Shown: positions 23,837 through 35,321 of the stretch, piece after piece
How the letters are laid out: every line of letters starts with the position of its first letter
Position numbering within the stretch: position 1 is the stretch's first letter
From: Chlorops oryzae
Lineage: Eukaryota; Arthropoda; Insecta; Diptera; Chloropidae
Reading direction: 5' to 3'
NCBI GenBank assembly: GCA_020466095.1
Contig: CM035807.1
Location: 77,145,367 to 77,209,366 of the forward strand
DNA: 64,000 nucleotides
Made by a program: the position numbers and the translations under genes
Notes under the pieces: model-generated
What the model saw: the letters and a program-made list of their open reading frames with translations, nothing else
Told to the model about the DNA's origin: nothing
Databases searched by the model: none

Positions 23837-26800
23837 GATTTGAGGACTGAGAATGAGAGGGCCCCAATCAACAAGTGGCCACCCTCAAAAGCCTTCGATC
23901 GTGCTGAGAGAGCCAAACAAGTACTCCCTAACGATTGTATCCATCGCAAAACCGCTGAGAACTGTTTTGTGTTTTCTCGTCAATTGAAAAAAATTCAAGA
24001 CGCTCTGAAGCGTGCAGCACCGACGACCCGACCCGCGCGTATATCAATATGTGTTCGATAATTTATGAATTGTTTCGATTCCCAATCGAAGTGAATACGT
24101 CTCGGAAGACGGTTCGAAAGTGGCGTGCGAGCGCGAATAACCGCGACTCGAATTCAATTCTCTATCTCGATTTTTAATTTCGATTTCAATTTCAATTTCG
24201 GAGTAGTTTCGGTTTCTGCTTAAGTAATTTTTCGCTTTGTTCAGAATCAAAACAATGAGAACCCAGTGCGGGTGAAGTGTGAAGCCGCGGGACGTCTCCC
24301 AACGAATCCGATCTAGGCAAAAATCTGGAGTTACTCGGTTGCACTCCTCGAATTTAGGTTGCATAAGTGCAAAACGGCTTTGTGATTTGGGTTTTTTTTT
24401 TGTTTATTTTTTTAAAATTGTTTTCTGTCTTTCGGAGTAAAGTTCTAAGCCGTGGGTGTGGATGCTTCTAAAAACTTTGCACATCGATGAGCATTCAAAG
24501 TACATAAATACAAAAGGCAATATCGGAATTTGATCGCTTCGAACGACGACAAACAAATAGACGAATTTGTGCTTTAATAACATACTCGTACATACGAACA
24601 TAATGGTTTACATGACTTTACAATTAGCACAGAGGCACGAAAACGTTCGTTAAGCTTGAATTAGAAACATGAGAGAACACTGGCAAACGCGAAATGTTTC
24701 TGTTTTGTATCAAATTTTCTGTTTTCTTGTTTATTTTTTTTCTTTTTTCAAATTGCATATATCAGCGTATTTTACTCAATCGATTGATTATACAATTTTC
24801 GCTTTTGAAAGGCAATTTAATTTGCTTTTTACAGCTGAATGAATCGGTAATTCGTATGACATCCGCTCTATTAATTTTCGCCCTCCGCTCTTTCCCCATT
24901 ACTCTAAGGCCCTAGAGAATCGATTGCATCTGCTAATTCAAAATGCTAGTCGCTGCCTTTCTCGATTTTATTCGCTCCTTCCTTTTTTCGAATGCTTTCT
25001 GATTTGTTTTTGTTGCTTTTGTTGCTTTTTCGAATTTTTTTCCTTCCGTCAAATTCACTTTGAATGCAAAGAATAATGTCAGAATTGATTTGAATTACAA
25101 AGTAATTGACATTTGCAGCGCGAAGCGTCGAGAATGAACTGTATTGACTTTCAAATGGGCGGCAAACAGCGTCTGTCAGATCCACGCCAGGTTAAAAAGC
25201 GAATTGAAAAAAAAACAAAATTTAAAAAAATTAAATAAAATAAATACATTGAAAAGTAAAGTAAAATGAAATGAAACAAAGCGAAATGAAATGAAATGAA
25301 ATAAAAATTAATGAAATGCAAATGAAGTTTTGAATAAAACAAAATAAAGTGTAAATACCGAAAATAAATACATACAATATATGCAAATGCCTTAACAAAT
25401 GAATAAATGTATACCTTTGTGCATAAGCATTTACACACACGTACATATGCTTGTGCGTGAGTGTGTGTGTGTACATAAATGGTAAGCTTACAGTTGAGCA
25501 AAGAGCATAAATTGAATAAAAAATTCCAAAAGTATCTTCGAGTATGCAAACAAATTACAAAGTGATGTGCGCACCGTCAACCTTCCCACCTTCGATTCTA
25601 CCTGCATAGATATGTACATATGTACATATCCATCTATCTGGCGTTGCTCTACCCATCGACTTTGTATGTACATACACCCAGTATGTGAGTCAAGTCGATA
25701 GCAAGTGAATTTCTTATTTGCTTCTGGCCGCTTGGGTGCTGCAATTGCGTCAAAGCATTAGTCAGTGAACGGAGCCAGCTCAATCATTCAGTCAACCATC
25801 TCTCCAGCCAACTAGCCAACCAGTCAGCCAGCCAGCCACACTTTCAGTCAGTCAGTCAGATTCTCTCAGCGATGACATTTTTGAGTGTTAGCCAATTCTC
25901 TGCAAGCAGAACTTGTTTAGTGCTCGATCAGCTGTTTGTTGTTTGTTTGTTTTTTTTTCTTTTGCATTTTGTTTTGATTTCACTAAATGGATGTAAACAA
26001 TAAATGCGCAAGCGCAAACATGCGTTATTGCCGGCAATTTTAATTCAAGCGTGTTATGTTCATAAAATCTCGATGGTTTCGTTCTTTTGCCCTCAGTTTC
26101 TGAGCTCGTGTGGCCGTCGCGGTCCATCGCTTCAATGTTCAACATGCGCCATGAATCTAATTATATATTTACATACATATGTACATATTTCTGAGATCGC
26201 TTTCAATTTGTAATTTAATTAAGTGCACTCGAAATCTCTCGGATTTCGTCGGTGGATTTCATTGCGTTTTCTCTTGAAAGCAAGCGCTTCATTAACTCGA
26301 ATGGGTTCCTAAAGTGGAAAACATAGAAAACTATAATCGAATGGTTAACAGCGTGGATGTATGGATATAGAAAATTAAAAATTTGAAGGGTTCTATTTCG
26401 ATTCGCATTTCAATATGTTCCGCGAAACAGGTCAACGGACTCAAAAACTCTTGACCTAAAGAATTCTTCAAGTTTAATTATTAAATTGTGAATTTTTTGT
26501 GTAGGTATTTAAATAATCAAATTAAAAAATAAATTTTATTAAAATTTCAATTTAAATTCAATTTATCTCCGATTTTGTACGCTTCGAAACTCATTAATGT
26601 TCTACTTTCAATTAAAGAACTCCTTCTTAATTAAGGTAATAACTTTAAAGTGGCCCTTCAAGTGGCTCCAACCAAACCATTGAGAATAGAAACAATTGTC
26701 ATTTTATAACTTTACATATTACTTCTCGGACCAACTATTCAAAAGAACGAATTGCCTTTTGAGAGTAAACAAAAAGACGAAGATGACGAGAAAAAAGAAT

Positions 26801-26960
26801 GCAACCAAAATGCAATGAAGTGCAATTATGTGGCACTTAAGTGGAAAAGAAAACTTGAATTATTGAATGCCCAGTGGAGGACAAGGCAAACAAAAAGACC
26901 CCAAAAACGGAATGAGGCACACAATAGATTTCTTTTTAAAGCGTACTTAAGCAATACAAA

Positions 26961-26987
26961 TGGAATGGAATGGAATGGAATGGAATG
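26961..26987. repeat. (TGGAA)n pentanucleotide repeat
   Basis: Five perfect TGGAA units. Confidence 0.85.
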
Positions 26988-27931
26988 AAACGCAGTTCCT
27001 TTAATGAGAAAATCAGATAGTTAAAATGCAAAGTGCAATACAAAAAATTAGAGAACAAAAGAACCCTCGGTTGAAGTGTGATAAAAAGAAAGAAAAATAA
27101 AAAAAAACTAAAGACTTTAAGAGAACGTAAAACGAACAGGGTCTAACAAAGGGCGTCACTTAAATGTATACAAAGCGCTATTAAATGTTTCAGTGCTCCT
27201 CAATGAAAGGGGGGATTCCACTCTCGACACCAGTCATTTGCGCAAATGAAAATTCACCGCAAGTCGCCAATCGTATTAATTTGAAATTAACTTCTAGACA
27301 TTCTGAGTGCATCTTGAGGCACTTTTGAGGCTATTCGAGTGCAAGCTATCACCTCGGAGTATTGATTTAATACACTACACTGTGGAGTACATTGTGTGGC
27401 ACAATTTGCATACACATTCGCACGCACACATGCGTACGTGGGCCTTTTCTGCTTTTGGCACATAAACACAGCTCTTGTCTCAATCAGAATTTTAATTATT
27501 ATTTTCAATTATCGAAATGTATCTGTTCTCGGTGATGGGCAGTAGGACATACATACAAACATACAAACGTGCATATGTACAACTGATTCTGTTGTATCTC
27601 AGTTTCGCTTTTAGACGGATATTTCTCTGTACGAGATATATGCCTATTGTGTGGAGTGTTTGCGGCGGCTCGAAATGACTGATGATGATTGCCTTATGTC
27701 GCATTCAAGTCAAAATGTATTGCCCGATATTGAACGTGTGGGAAAAAGGGGGCGTTTTTCATACGAAGATTCCAACATTTTGAATGGCAATATAATCATT
27801 CATTGGATGGAAATGTGAATGTGAATTGAATGTGGTGGTGGTGGCGCACTCGGAAGAGTTTTGTGCATGCAAGCAATTTCAATTTTAATCTCGAAAATGA
27901 TAGCGGCTGCGGCATAGCAGCCAGCGGCATA

Positions 27932-27983
27932 TGGTTTTGGTTTCGGTTTCGGTTTTGGTTTTTGTTTTGGTTTTGGTTTTGTG
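27932..27983. repeat. (GGTTTT)n-like repeat
   Basis: Imperfect GGTTTT/GGTTTC hexamers in tandem. Confidence 0.8.
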
Positions 27984-28706
27984 CTTTTAATTAGATTTGT
28001 CCATTGAATGTTACAAAAAGACGAAAAAAAAAATGAGGCGATATTGTCTAAGATAAACAGCGTTTATTACTTTGCGGCCCATTTTTCCCCCATTAACTCG
28101 AGATAAATGTTAAAAAGCTTTCATCTTTAAGGCAGAAAAACTCAATTACATATATCGATTCTTAACGCGGAACATTATGGGAAAACAAAAAAATTTTCAT
28201 TGTTCTTGAGTGAAATCTTAAAGAAGGACTTTATTACATAGACTCGGAATGAAATGTCCAAAAAACTCTGTTAAAAATAATGAAAAAATTCCATACGAAG
28301 CTCCAAGTTGTTAATTCCACTGAAAACTGTCCTTATTAGATTTTTCCTCAAATAGTGTTTTTTTTGTACTCATAACGATTGTAATCATTTTAATTGAATA
28401 AATAAAATTGTGATTAAAAAGGCAAATCATCAGATTGATTTTAAACGTATACTCTCCATAAATTCTTCCCCACAAAAAAAGTAAGTATCTATAGCCTCAG
28501 GAAGATGGAAAATGTATTGACATTTGCCTTAAAACTTTCAAAATTCCCCCTTCATTCATAATGGTTGTTTTTTGAACAGCTTCCGTATTTCTTTTTTAAA
28601 TAAAACGCACAAAAATTGATCTTCTGACCATACAAATGAATTTATTTGATAGAAAATTTCATGACATTTAGTGTTTGAAAATGATTTCTGGCAACTGAGC
28701 ACTGTG

Positions 28707-29005
28707 ACTACGCTCCAGGAAGCTCATCCGATCGGTTCAATTTTTGACCGCGCGATATTTTGACGGAAACGCTCGGTAACCGCCTAATATCGAAAAAGAG
28801 CGAACACGATAATTGGGTTGATTGGCCGCCTCGTTCGTGCGGTATCAGACCTCAGGACTATTTCTTGTGGGGATACGTGAAGTCATTGGTTTACGCGAAT
28901 AAAACGGCAACACTTGACGCTTCGGAAGCCAATTGTATTGGAGCGCGTGGTCAAAATTTGGACCGATCGGATAAGCTTCCTGGAGCGTAGTCGCCGTAGG
29001 AACCT
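28707..29005 (+). pseudogene. Mariner-family transposase C-terminal relic with an inverted duplicate of its own end
   Basis: The frame 28760-28990 includes GNRLIS, then WVDWPPRSCG and DYFLWGYVKSLVYA, which match the conserved catalytic-domain tail of mariner-type (DDE/D) transposases. A one-base shift near 28950 is needed to read on into a WTDRISFLERSR-like terminus. Segment 28711-28758 is the reverse complement of about 28945-28997, so the relic is bracketed by inverted copies of its own 3' end. The upstream catalytic residues and TIRs are absent. Confidence 0.8.
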
Positions 29006-29205
29006 TTTTTATTAGTTAGGGATTTAGGAAAATTTTGAAATCGTTATGAATTTTTTCCCCCTCCACAGAGCAAAGATTGTCATCTAAAAATAAGGAGATA
29101 AACGTTGAAATAAGCGTGGTGTTCAAGGCCAGTGACAGTGGAAAAAGTTGGAGAAATATTTTATTGATTTAATATTTATTTAATATTTATTTATATTTAT
29201 ATGCC

Positions 29206-29260
29206 TGAGGAGGATTTGAACTCGCCGATCTCGAATTGTGAGACAATCTCTCTTATTTTT
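29206..29260 (-). repeat. tRNA-like SINE fragment (B-box half)
   Basis: On the minus strand GAGTTCAAATCCTCC resembles a B box next to an AT-rich tail. Only about 55 bp are tRNA-like. Confidence 0.35.
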
Positions 29261-29682
29261 ATCAAAATAATTCCTTCTTATTTCAAACGAGCAATCATCT
29301 TAATTTTATTGAAAAAGAATTCCCCCTAAAATTTATACGGACCTCTTCTCGGAGAAAAACTATAAGGAAACCTTCTAAACTTTGTTGAGATTTATACACA
29401 GAGAAAAAATCAAACAGAAAACTGGTTAAATCAAAAGGAAAAACATACAAAACGGATTCAACAAGGAATATTTTTATTTTAACTATTTTTCTTGTTGGAG
29501 AAAATAAGGATTTTCCTTTTGCATCAACCATATTTCAGGTTGAGTTGACCAGGTTGATACCATCGGACTCAGCGCACCCAAATTAGGTTTAATGACAATG
29601 TCGCCCGCTTGTTACAATTTTGAACTAGCACAGTGTAATTACTTATCATAATATTTTAGAAATCTATTAGGGTATATACCCC

Positions 29683-30060
29683 TTAATTATTTATTGACGA
29701 TTTTAATAAAAGGTTTCCTTCGTGCCCTTCATGTCCTAGAACCCACCACAATGTCACTTTTTTGTGATTGCTGAGTTTATTTAGGACTTTAAGGTAGTTG
29801 TCTACTAGTGCAGATTTGATGAATGCAGATCTGAGTGCTAGTAGGACAGCTTGGCTGTCAGACAGTAAATGGATTACAGTCCCTTTTGTCTTTCTTTTAA
29901 GACATTTCCGCACACAAATCTCTATCGCATATAGTTCTGCCTCAAGGATGATTGGGTGATAGCCCATTGGAAGAGCTTTTTAGAATCTAGGTCCCAGGAT
30001 GTCCGCACCTGTTCTTCCGTCTTCAAATTAGGATCCATCTGTGTACCAGATTTGTGAACC
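29683..30060 (-). pseudogene. Non-LTR retrotransposon RNase H domain relic
   Basis: The minus-strand frame 29683-29967 reads EAELYAIEICVRKCL, then HLLSDSQAVLLAL and a WWVLGHEGHEGN segment. These are the E, D and H-containing blocks of a type I RNase H as found in LINEs of the I/LOA/Nimb type. Just upstream on the same strand (about 30035) a YTDGS motif, the first catalytic Asp block, is visible but separated by stops. No reverse transcriptase or 3' tail is recognised nearby. Confidence 0.8.
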
Positions 30061-31140
30061 CTTGTCAAATTGGAGCAGGACTTTGTTTTTCCCTTAAGTT
30101 TGAAATCACTGAGTATTTTCTGAGTTCGTTGAAAAAGTTGTTCTGTGGAAAGAAATCAATTAAATGACGTGCGTAGAAGCGACTGTGCCGCATAGTGACC
30201 TTCGCCCTTCGATAGGCATTTCCATGACAAACAGAATCGTCATACAAATTCGAGTAGGTATACAAAGAAAACTTTCCGTGATATCTCGTCACACCTTTCA
30301 GCCTAATTATTTCTTTGTTGTACTGAACTAACATTATGTCAAAAAGCCAACTGATGTTACGTATGTATGTTTGTATGTATGTACTTATGTACAATGTTCA
30401 TGGGTCATCTATTGTTTCCTTGAATGTTGTAATTTAAGTTTTTTGCCTCTGAAACGATGATGTTTATTTTGATTGAACGTCAATATCGTTTGTCCAAGAA
30501 CCAAACGTATTAAATTTCCAAATGAATTTTCTCATTAATTTCATCGAAATAAACAGTTCTGCTGTTTAATTCCATTTATTTCGATATTAATACTTTAGAC
30601 TTCGCTTGTATTTTAAACATATTCGACACAGGTACATACCTTAATAGGTATCCCAGCCGAAAATTCGAGCATGCGTGACACAGTCATCGATGATTTGAAC
30701 AAAGATATACGGAGGAAAATGGAATTTTTCCCAGTTCTGATGACACCGATTGAAAAACAACTGCCAATTTGAACCAAATTTGGATCGAATTTTATTTAAA
30801 ACAATAAATAAAAAATAGTGACATGGTTTCAAAAAATATGTGTGCAACAGAACCGGGATTTTTATCCCACATCTGCAGAGATAATTACGACTAAATATGC
30901 TTTAGTACGTCAACAGAAAAGCACATGCCCAGGCCTGTAATGGCAAAGTGTATACAGTATGCGCCCAGCAATCCGGCAGGCTCGTTTTCGAATTCGCGGG
31001 GAGGCGAGAAAATGTTACCGTGCTGAATTCGTGAATTCTGTCACAGCTTCGTGCAAAAGTTCCCATAAATAAGTTACCTAATGGGTGATTCATATTATTA
31101 ATAATATGATCTACTTCAAAAAACGAAGAGGAAACACGAC
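30061..31140. other. Intron stretch with nothing assigned
   Basis: A TATG-type low-complexity tract lies at 30360-30385. Otherwise this is unique AT-rich sequence; possible further LINE remnants just beyond 30060 are too decayed to name. Confidence 0.35.
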
Positions 31141-31223
31141 TTGGCGCTGGCCCGAGCGGGGATTCGAAATCAAAGAATTCGGATTTCTATGCACTCAATC
31201 TATCAACTGAGCCACGACAGCCC
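31141..31223 (-). repeat. tRNA-like SINE head
   Basis: Read on the minus strand, TGGCTCAGTTGATAG is a good A box and GATTTCGAATCCCC a good B box, with GGCTGTCG at the start and CGGGCCA after the B box. The spacing is close to a real tRNA, but the anticodon arm does not pair, and the following sequence is AT-rich. It is tRNA-derived, most likely SINE. Confidence 0.55.
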
Positions 31224-31382
31224 TGAACAAGGAGTTTTTAAAAATAACAAAACAAGGGAGAACGAAAAATAAAAAATAAACCAAACGTTTAATTTCCATT
31301 TTGTACCTATTCCCCAACGGTGACATGGTCATCGTGAAAGTTGGCGATTACTCTGAACTCCGATTACAAGCCGAAGAACGTG

Positions 31383-31918
31383 TCACTACCCTGCAGCAAG
31401 TGCAACTAGTGATTTCCTAGTTCTTAACTGGTGCAAAAGCCACCAGCACTAGTTCTTTTCAATACACCTGTCCATATAAAATTCTGTAGACCAGTGTAGT
31501 ACTAGTTCGTTGGGCCGCAATTGGATACAATTGGATACAATTGGATACATTTGCATTTGCACACTAGCGATTTAATAGAAAAAATGACTAACTCTTGGGG
31601 ATAATCGTTTTGTCCTATCGGGCTTTTTTATTCACCCTCATAAGGCTAAAATGCCTTCAAAAAAGGGAATGATTAAAATTGTTGACCTCTTGACCAGTGA
31701 AATACTAGAAAAACTTTAGGTAAAGGTAAATGAATTTGCTTGTAATAATTTTTAATATCTAATGGAAATTTCAAAAACCAATTTTTAAATCATAAGCCAT
31801 TGAAATGTCTTATAAATATGGTGGATGTTTCACCAAAAGAAGCACTAGTTCTGATAGTTCTAGTAAAAGTTCTGGTTCTTTTAACAAAATTTACCTACTG
31901 CTTGCTACAGGGTAGTGA
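31383..31918. mobile_element. TIR element of unresolved class
   Basis: TCACTACCCTGCAGCAAG on the left pairs with the complement of the right end (TCACTACCCTGTAGCAAG). More internal ACTAGTTCT/AGAACTAGT motifs also mirror each other. The interior includes the 10-bp tandem repeat at 31519-31550. The flanks share only GAACG, so no firm TSD. Confidence 0.55.
31519..31550. repeat. 10-bp tandem repeat (ATTGGATACA)
   Basis: Slightly more than three perfect copies. Confidence 0.85.
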
Positions 31919-32291
31919 ACGCCAACGCCATGCATGTAGAAATGGGAGTCCTCGCGGTTCCAATGTCATGCTGAAGTCATCGATGCTGTCATCGGGAAAT
32001 TTTCGGCTGGGATATCTCAACATGCCCATGTGTTGATGTGGGCTTTTTATATCGCTTTGCATATGTACATAAAAAATATATTATTCAACTTGAATTCGAG
32101 TTGAAAACTCCGCGCAGTTGTTAAACGATAATTTAAACAACTGTTTGAGCTCGTAATAAATTGGAATGAAGCAAAAAAAAAAAAAAAAATTGGAGAACGG
32201 AAAAAATTTAACTTACCGGCAATAATTTCACCAGTTTTTTGTGGAATTTTTAGTATGCAATCACTAAATGCGTGCCTATACACCTGAAAGC

Positions 32292-32294
<3 letters not shown>

Positions 32295-32323
<29 letters not shown>
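32295..32323. repeat. (CA)n microsatellite
   Basis: An uninterrupted CA tract. It generates a Cys/Val-rich spurious frame on the minus strand. Confidence 0.92.
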
Positions 32324-32324
<1 letters not shown>

Positions 32325-32463
32325 CACACACAAAAGCACAAGCAGACACATGCAAATTCGTACTGAAGTCATACATAGAAGTGTAAAAAATAATGAAGAA
32401 AATAAGTAAATATGCGATTGAGACGGTAATGAATACGTGCTGGCTTGTTGGCTTTCCACCGAA

Positions 32464-32520
32464 GTCGGCTCGGCTCGGCTTGGCACGAATCGACGCGACG
32501 CGACGCGACTCGACTCGACT
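32464..32520. repeat. CGGCT / CGACG pentamer tandem repeats
   Basis: Runs of TCGGC, then GCGAC, then TCGAC units follow one another, showing serial drift of a pentamer. Confidence 0.8.
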
Positions 32521-32861
32521 TATTTGCATTCGAATAGATTCGGAGGCATTCCTATATCGGATGTGTTGATTTATTTATGGTAGAATTTTGGCTAGCCATT
32601 TCGGTTTTGACCTCGAGTTTCGTTCTCTTGACGAGAAAATCGAATTAGAAAATTTGTGGGACTTTGTTTAACGCTTTAACGCATAGAGAACAAATTTTTT
32701 CCCCACATAAATTTCACGATTCATAGCAATGTTGTTAATCAAAACTGCTATAAATCGTCAAAAGTATCTCCATGACACGTTATAGGGTTACCATCTGAAA
32801 ATAAAGACTGGCAAAAGCTATTGAAAGTGTTCTGGAGACAATAAAATAAGTAACTCATATA

Positions 32862-33090
32862 CAGCCCGATTCGGAATATTCCCGGGGAACGGATTCTCGG
32901 GGAATGGATTCTCGGGGAGTTTATTTTTCTCGACACTAAAACTCCCCTTCTTTAAATAGATAGGGTAAGGAAAATTATGGATATGGGTCAAATACACATT
33001 CCCCATCAAATTTCTTACTCCAAATAAATAAAAAAGAAGAAAAGCAAATTCCCCAGAATTTGTTCCCCGGGAATATTCAGAATCGGGCTG
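32862..33090. mobile_element. Short MITE with near-perfect 29-bp TIRs
   Basis: The left end CAGCCCGATTCGGAATATTC and the complement of the right end (CAGCCCGATTCTGAATATTC) differ at one position and continue with CCGGGGAAC in both. A triplicated TTCTCGGGGA-type motif follows the left end. The TSD is not clear. Confidence 0.75.
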
Positions 33091-33423
33091 ATAAAGAAAT
33101 TTACGGAACTCGTACGAATTGTGGTACTCCATCAGCGATGTAGATTGCTTTTTCTCATGGGGGATGGGGGAGGAAGTGGTGGTTTTGACATATTGTTCGA
33201 TTCTTAGCAGAACAAAAAGAGTTTGTAGGTATGAAATTTTCAAGCTAGTGTTACGAAACAAATTCGCTTCACGGGGAACATCTCCCCGAGTTGACAAGCC
33301 GATCTCCCTCCGTTAGTTTTTTATTTTTATCAGAAAAAAAAACCATCCAACTTTATTTTTGCCCCCTTAAAACTTTCCTCTCTCAAATTAGTTCGAGCTA
33401 TGAAAAAATGACTGCGTGTATTA

Positions 33424-35319
33424 CAGTGAAATCTCCCATAAGCAGATACTGACGGACCGGCGCACAGTGCTTCGATCCCATACATTCGATGGACAAAAAT
33501 AGAAAGAAGTGTCGTAGGGCAATGAAATTTGGCACAAGTCCCTAATATGGCTTAATTAAGAAAATTTCTAAGTTTCATCAAAATTGACCCCACCCACCAC
33601 CCACCGCCCATACCACCCAAAGTTATTTTTGGCTATAAAAATGGATATTTTGCCAAAAATTTCTTAAAAATTGGGGAAAGAGTATATACATATGCGATCT
33701 TATCAAAAAATAATATTTCCTCCATTAATTTCGTAAGATTTTTATTACTGTTTTCACGTTCGCGTCTTAAGTCTTTTCGCAGGCAGTTCTGTTAAAAAAA
33801 CGAGAGAGATAAAGCAAGGACTTAAGACTCAATAATCAGCCACATTTTTCTAAAATTGCAACGAAAAACAATGAAGTAAAGACTTATAAATGCATGCACA
33901 TTTCATAAATATTGAAAAGCATACTTTTTGGCTGCATTTAATAATGTTTATTTACGAAGAAAACTTTAGTATAAATCATGAAAATATACATTTTTAAAAT
34001 CTAACTTTTTCTTTATTTGTTGGTTCGATAAAAGTCTGATTTTTTTATAACTTATTAGAGGAATATATAAGGTACTAAAAATAGGAATAAAAAAATACCC
34101 GTTTTTCCGTATTTCTTTTTTTTACTCCATTAAAGTTTCGATATTTTTTACTATGAAAAAAAAATTTGTGCCTTTTTCAAGCAGAAAAGCAAAATGATAT
34201 TAAGCTCCTTTGCCTAAAAGCATATTTTTAATGTACTTCTCATATATTTGAAAAGTTAAAACAACAAACCTAAAGTCTATTAAGGAAAAAATGTATTTGT
34301 GGCAATTTCTTGCAAAACAGCTTGAAACAAGTGTTTCATAAATCAAGAAAAACGCTTATGGGAAAAATGATTTTTTTCTCAATTGTTGGTTCGATAGAAG
34401 TCTGATTTTTTCATATCTTATTAGAAGAATATATAAGGTATTAAAAATAGGAATAAAAAAATACCCGTTTTTCCGCATTTTTTTTTTTACTCCATTAAAG
34501 TTTTGTAATTTTTGAATAACCAACCAAAAATTTGTGTTTTTCAAAGCAAAAAACCAAAATGACATTAAGCCCCTTTGCCTTAATTTATTTTTTATTTATT
34601 ACTTATATATTGAAGAAGTCAAAAAATTAAGTTTGAAGTAATTTCACGAAAAAATAAATTTTTGACATTATTTTTAGTGAATCGACTTGAGCGAATTATT
34701 TTGTTAAAGCAGTTTTGCTTAAAATCGTCTTAGTTGAGCGCCCTCTAGTGGTGATATAAAGAGTCAAACCATTAATATTTTTCTATAATTCTATTAGTTG
34801 TTTTATTATCTTTCCGAAAATATATATTTCATCAATATATTAAAACAATTTTTTTGTTGGATTTTTGTCTATGGAACGAAGCACTGTGCGGCGGTCTCTT
34901 TCTCCGCTTTTGGAAGAGTACAAGAAATCATATACATCAAATCAATACATTAAAAATTTTTCAAATAAATTTTTCAACGAAGATTCAAAGGAAAAAATTC
35001 CCGTGGAATATTTATTTAGAATGGGGCTGGCCTGAAATCGGAATTTTTTAAATGCTCAAAAGGCACAATCTTTTACGACGATATCCTTCAAACGGGATAT
35101 AAGATTCAATGCCGTTTTTTCGTAAGAGCTTATTTTGTGTCCGCTCATGGGAGATTTTTTACTAGGAAAAGAATTAAAAATTTGGAAATCAAGAGTCCAG
35201 GTCCGCTTATCAGAGCGTTCGCTTATTAGAGAGCATTTTGTATGAAAATCATTGAAAAAAACTTGTGTTTTGGAATTTGGTCCGCTTATCGGAGCTGTTC
35301 GCAAGTAGAGCTTTCATTG
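33424..35319. mobile_element. Pogo/Tigger-like non-autonomous element in a TA target
   Basis: The left end CAGTGAAATCTCCCATAAGC and the complement of the right end (CAATGAAAGCTCTACTTGCG) are related inverted ends flanked by TA (33422-33423 and 35320-35321). The right end is repeated: a similar GGTCCGCTTATC-to-TTGTA block lies 79 bp further in (35201-35242). Inside, about 34010-34220 and 34376-34590 are direct repeats offset by 366 bp. No transposase frame is seen in 1.9 kb. Confidence 0.65.
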
Positions 35320-35321
35320 TA

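Larger units (their letters stand above)
23247..28610 (+). other. Intron stretch: simple repeats and GC-richer islands, no supported gene
   Basis: A (GAGC)n/(GA)n tract at 23806-23836 precedes a CpG-containing stretch to about 24350 that resembles a promoter/leader region. AAATG repeats occur at 25264-25303, CAGT/CAGC repeats at 25800-25860, (TGGAA)n at 26961-26987 and GGTTTT-type repeats at 27932-27983. Frames in this interval are short or repeat-driven. Confidence 0.45.

Noticed and set aside
31141..31223. Possible true tRNA gene
   Set aside because: A and B boxes are good, but the anticodon and acceptor stems do not pair well enough; SINE head is the better explanation.
32047..32529. 160-codon minus-strand frame
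   Set aside because: Its middle is Cys/Val from a CA microsatellite and its start lies in pentamer repeats. No domain and no conserved-looking block.
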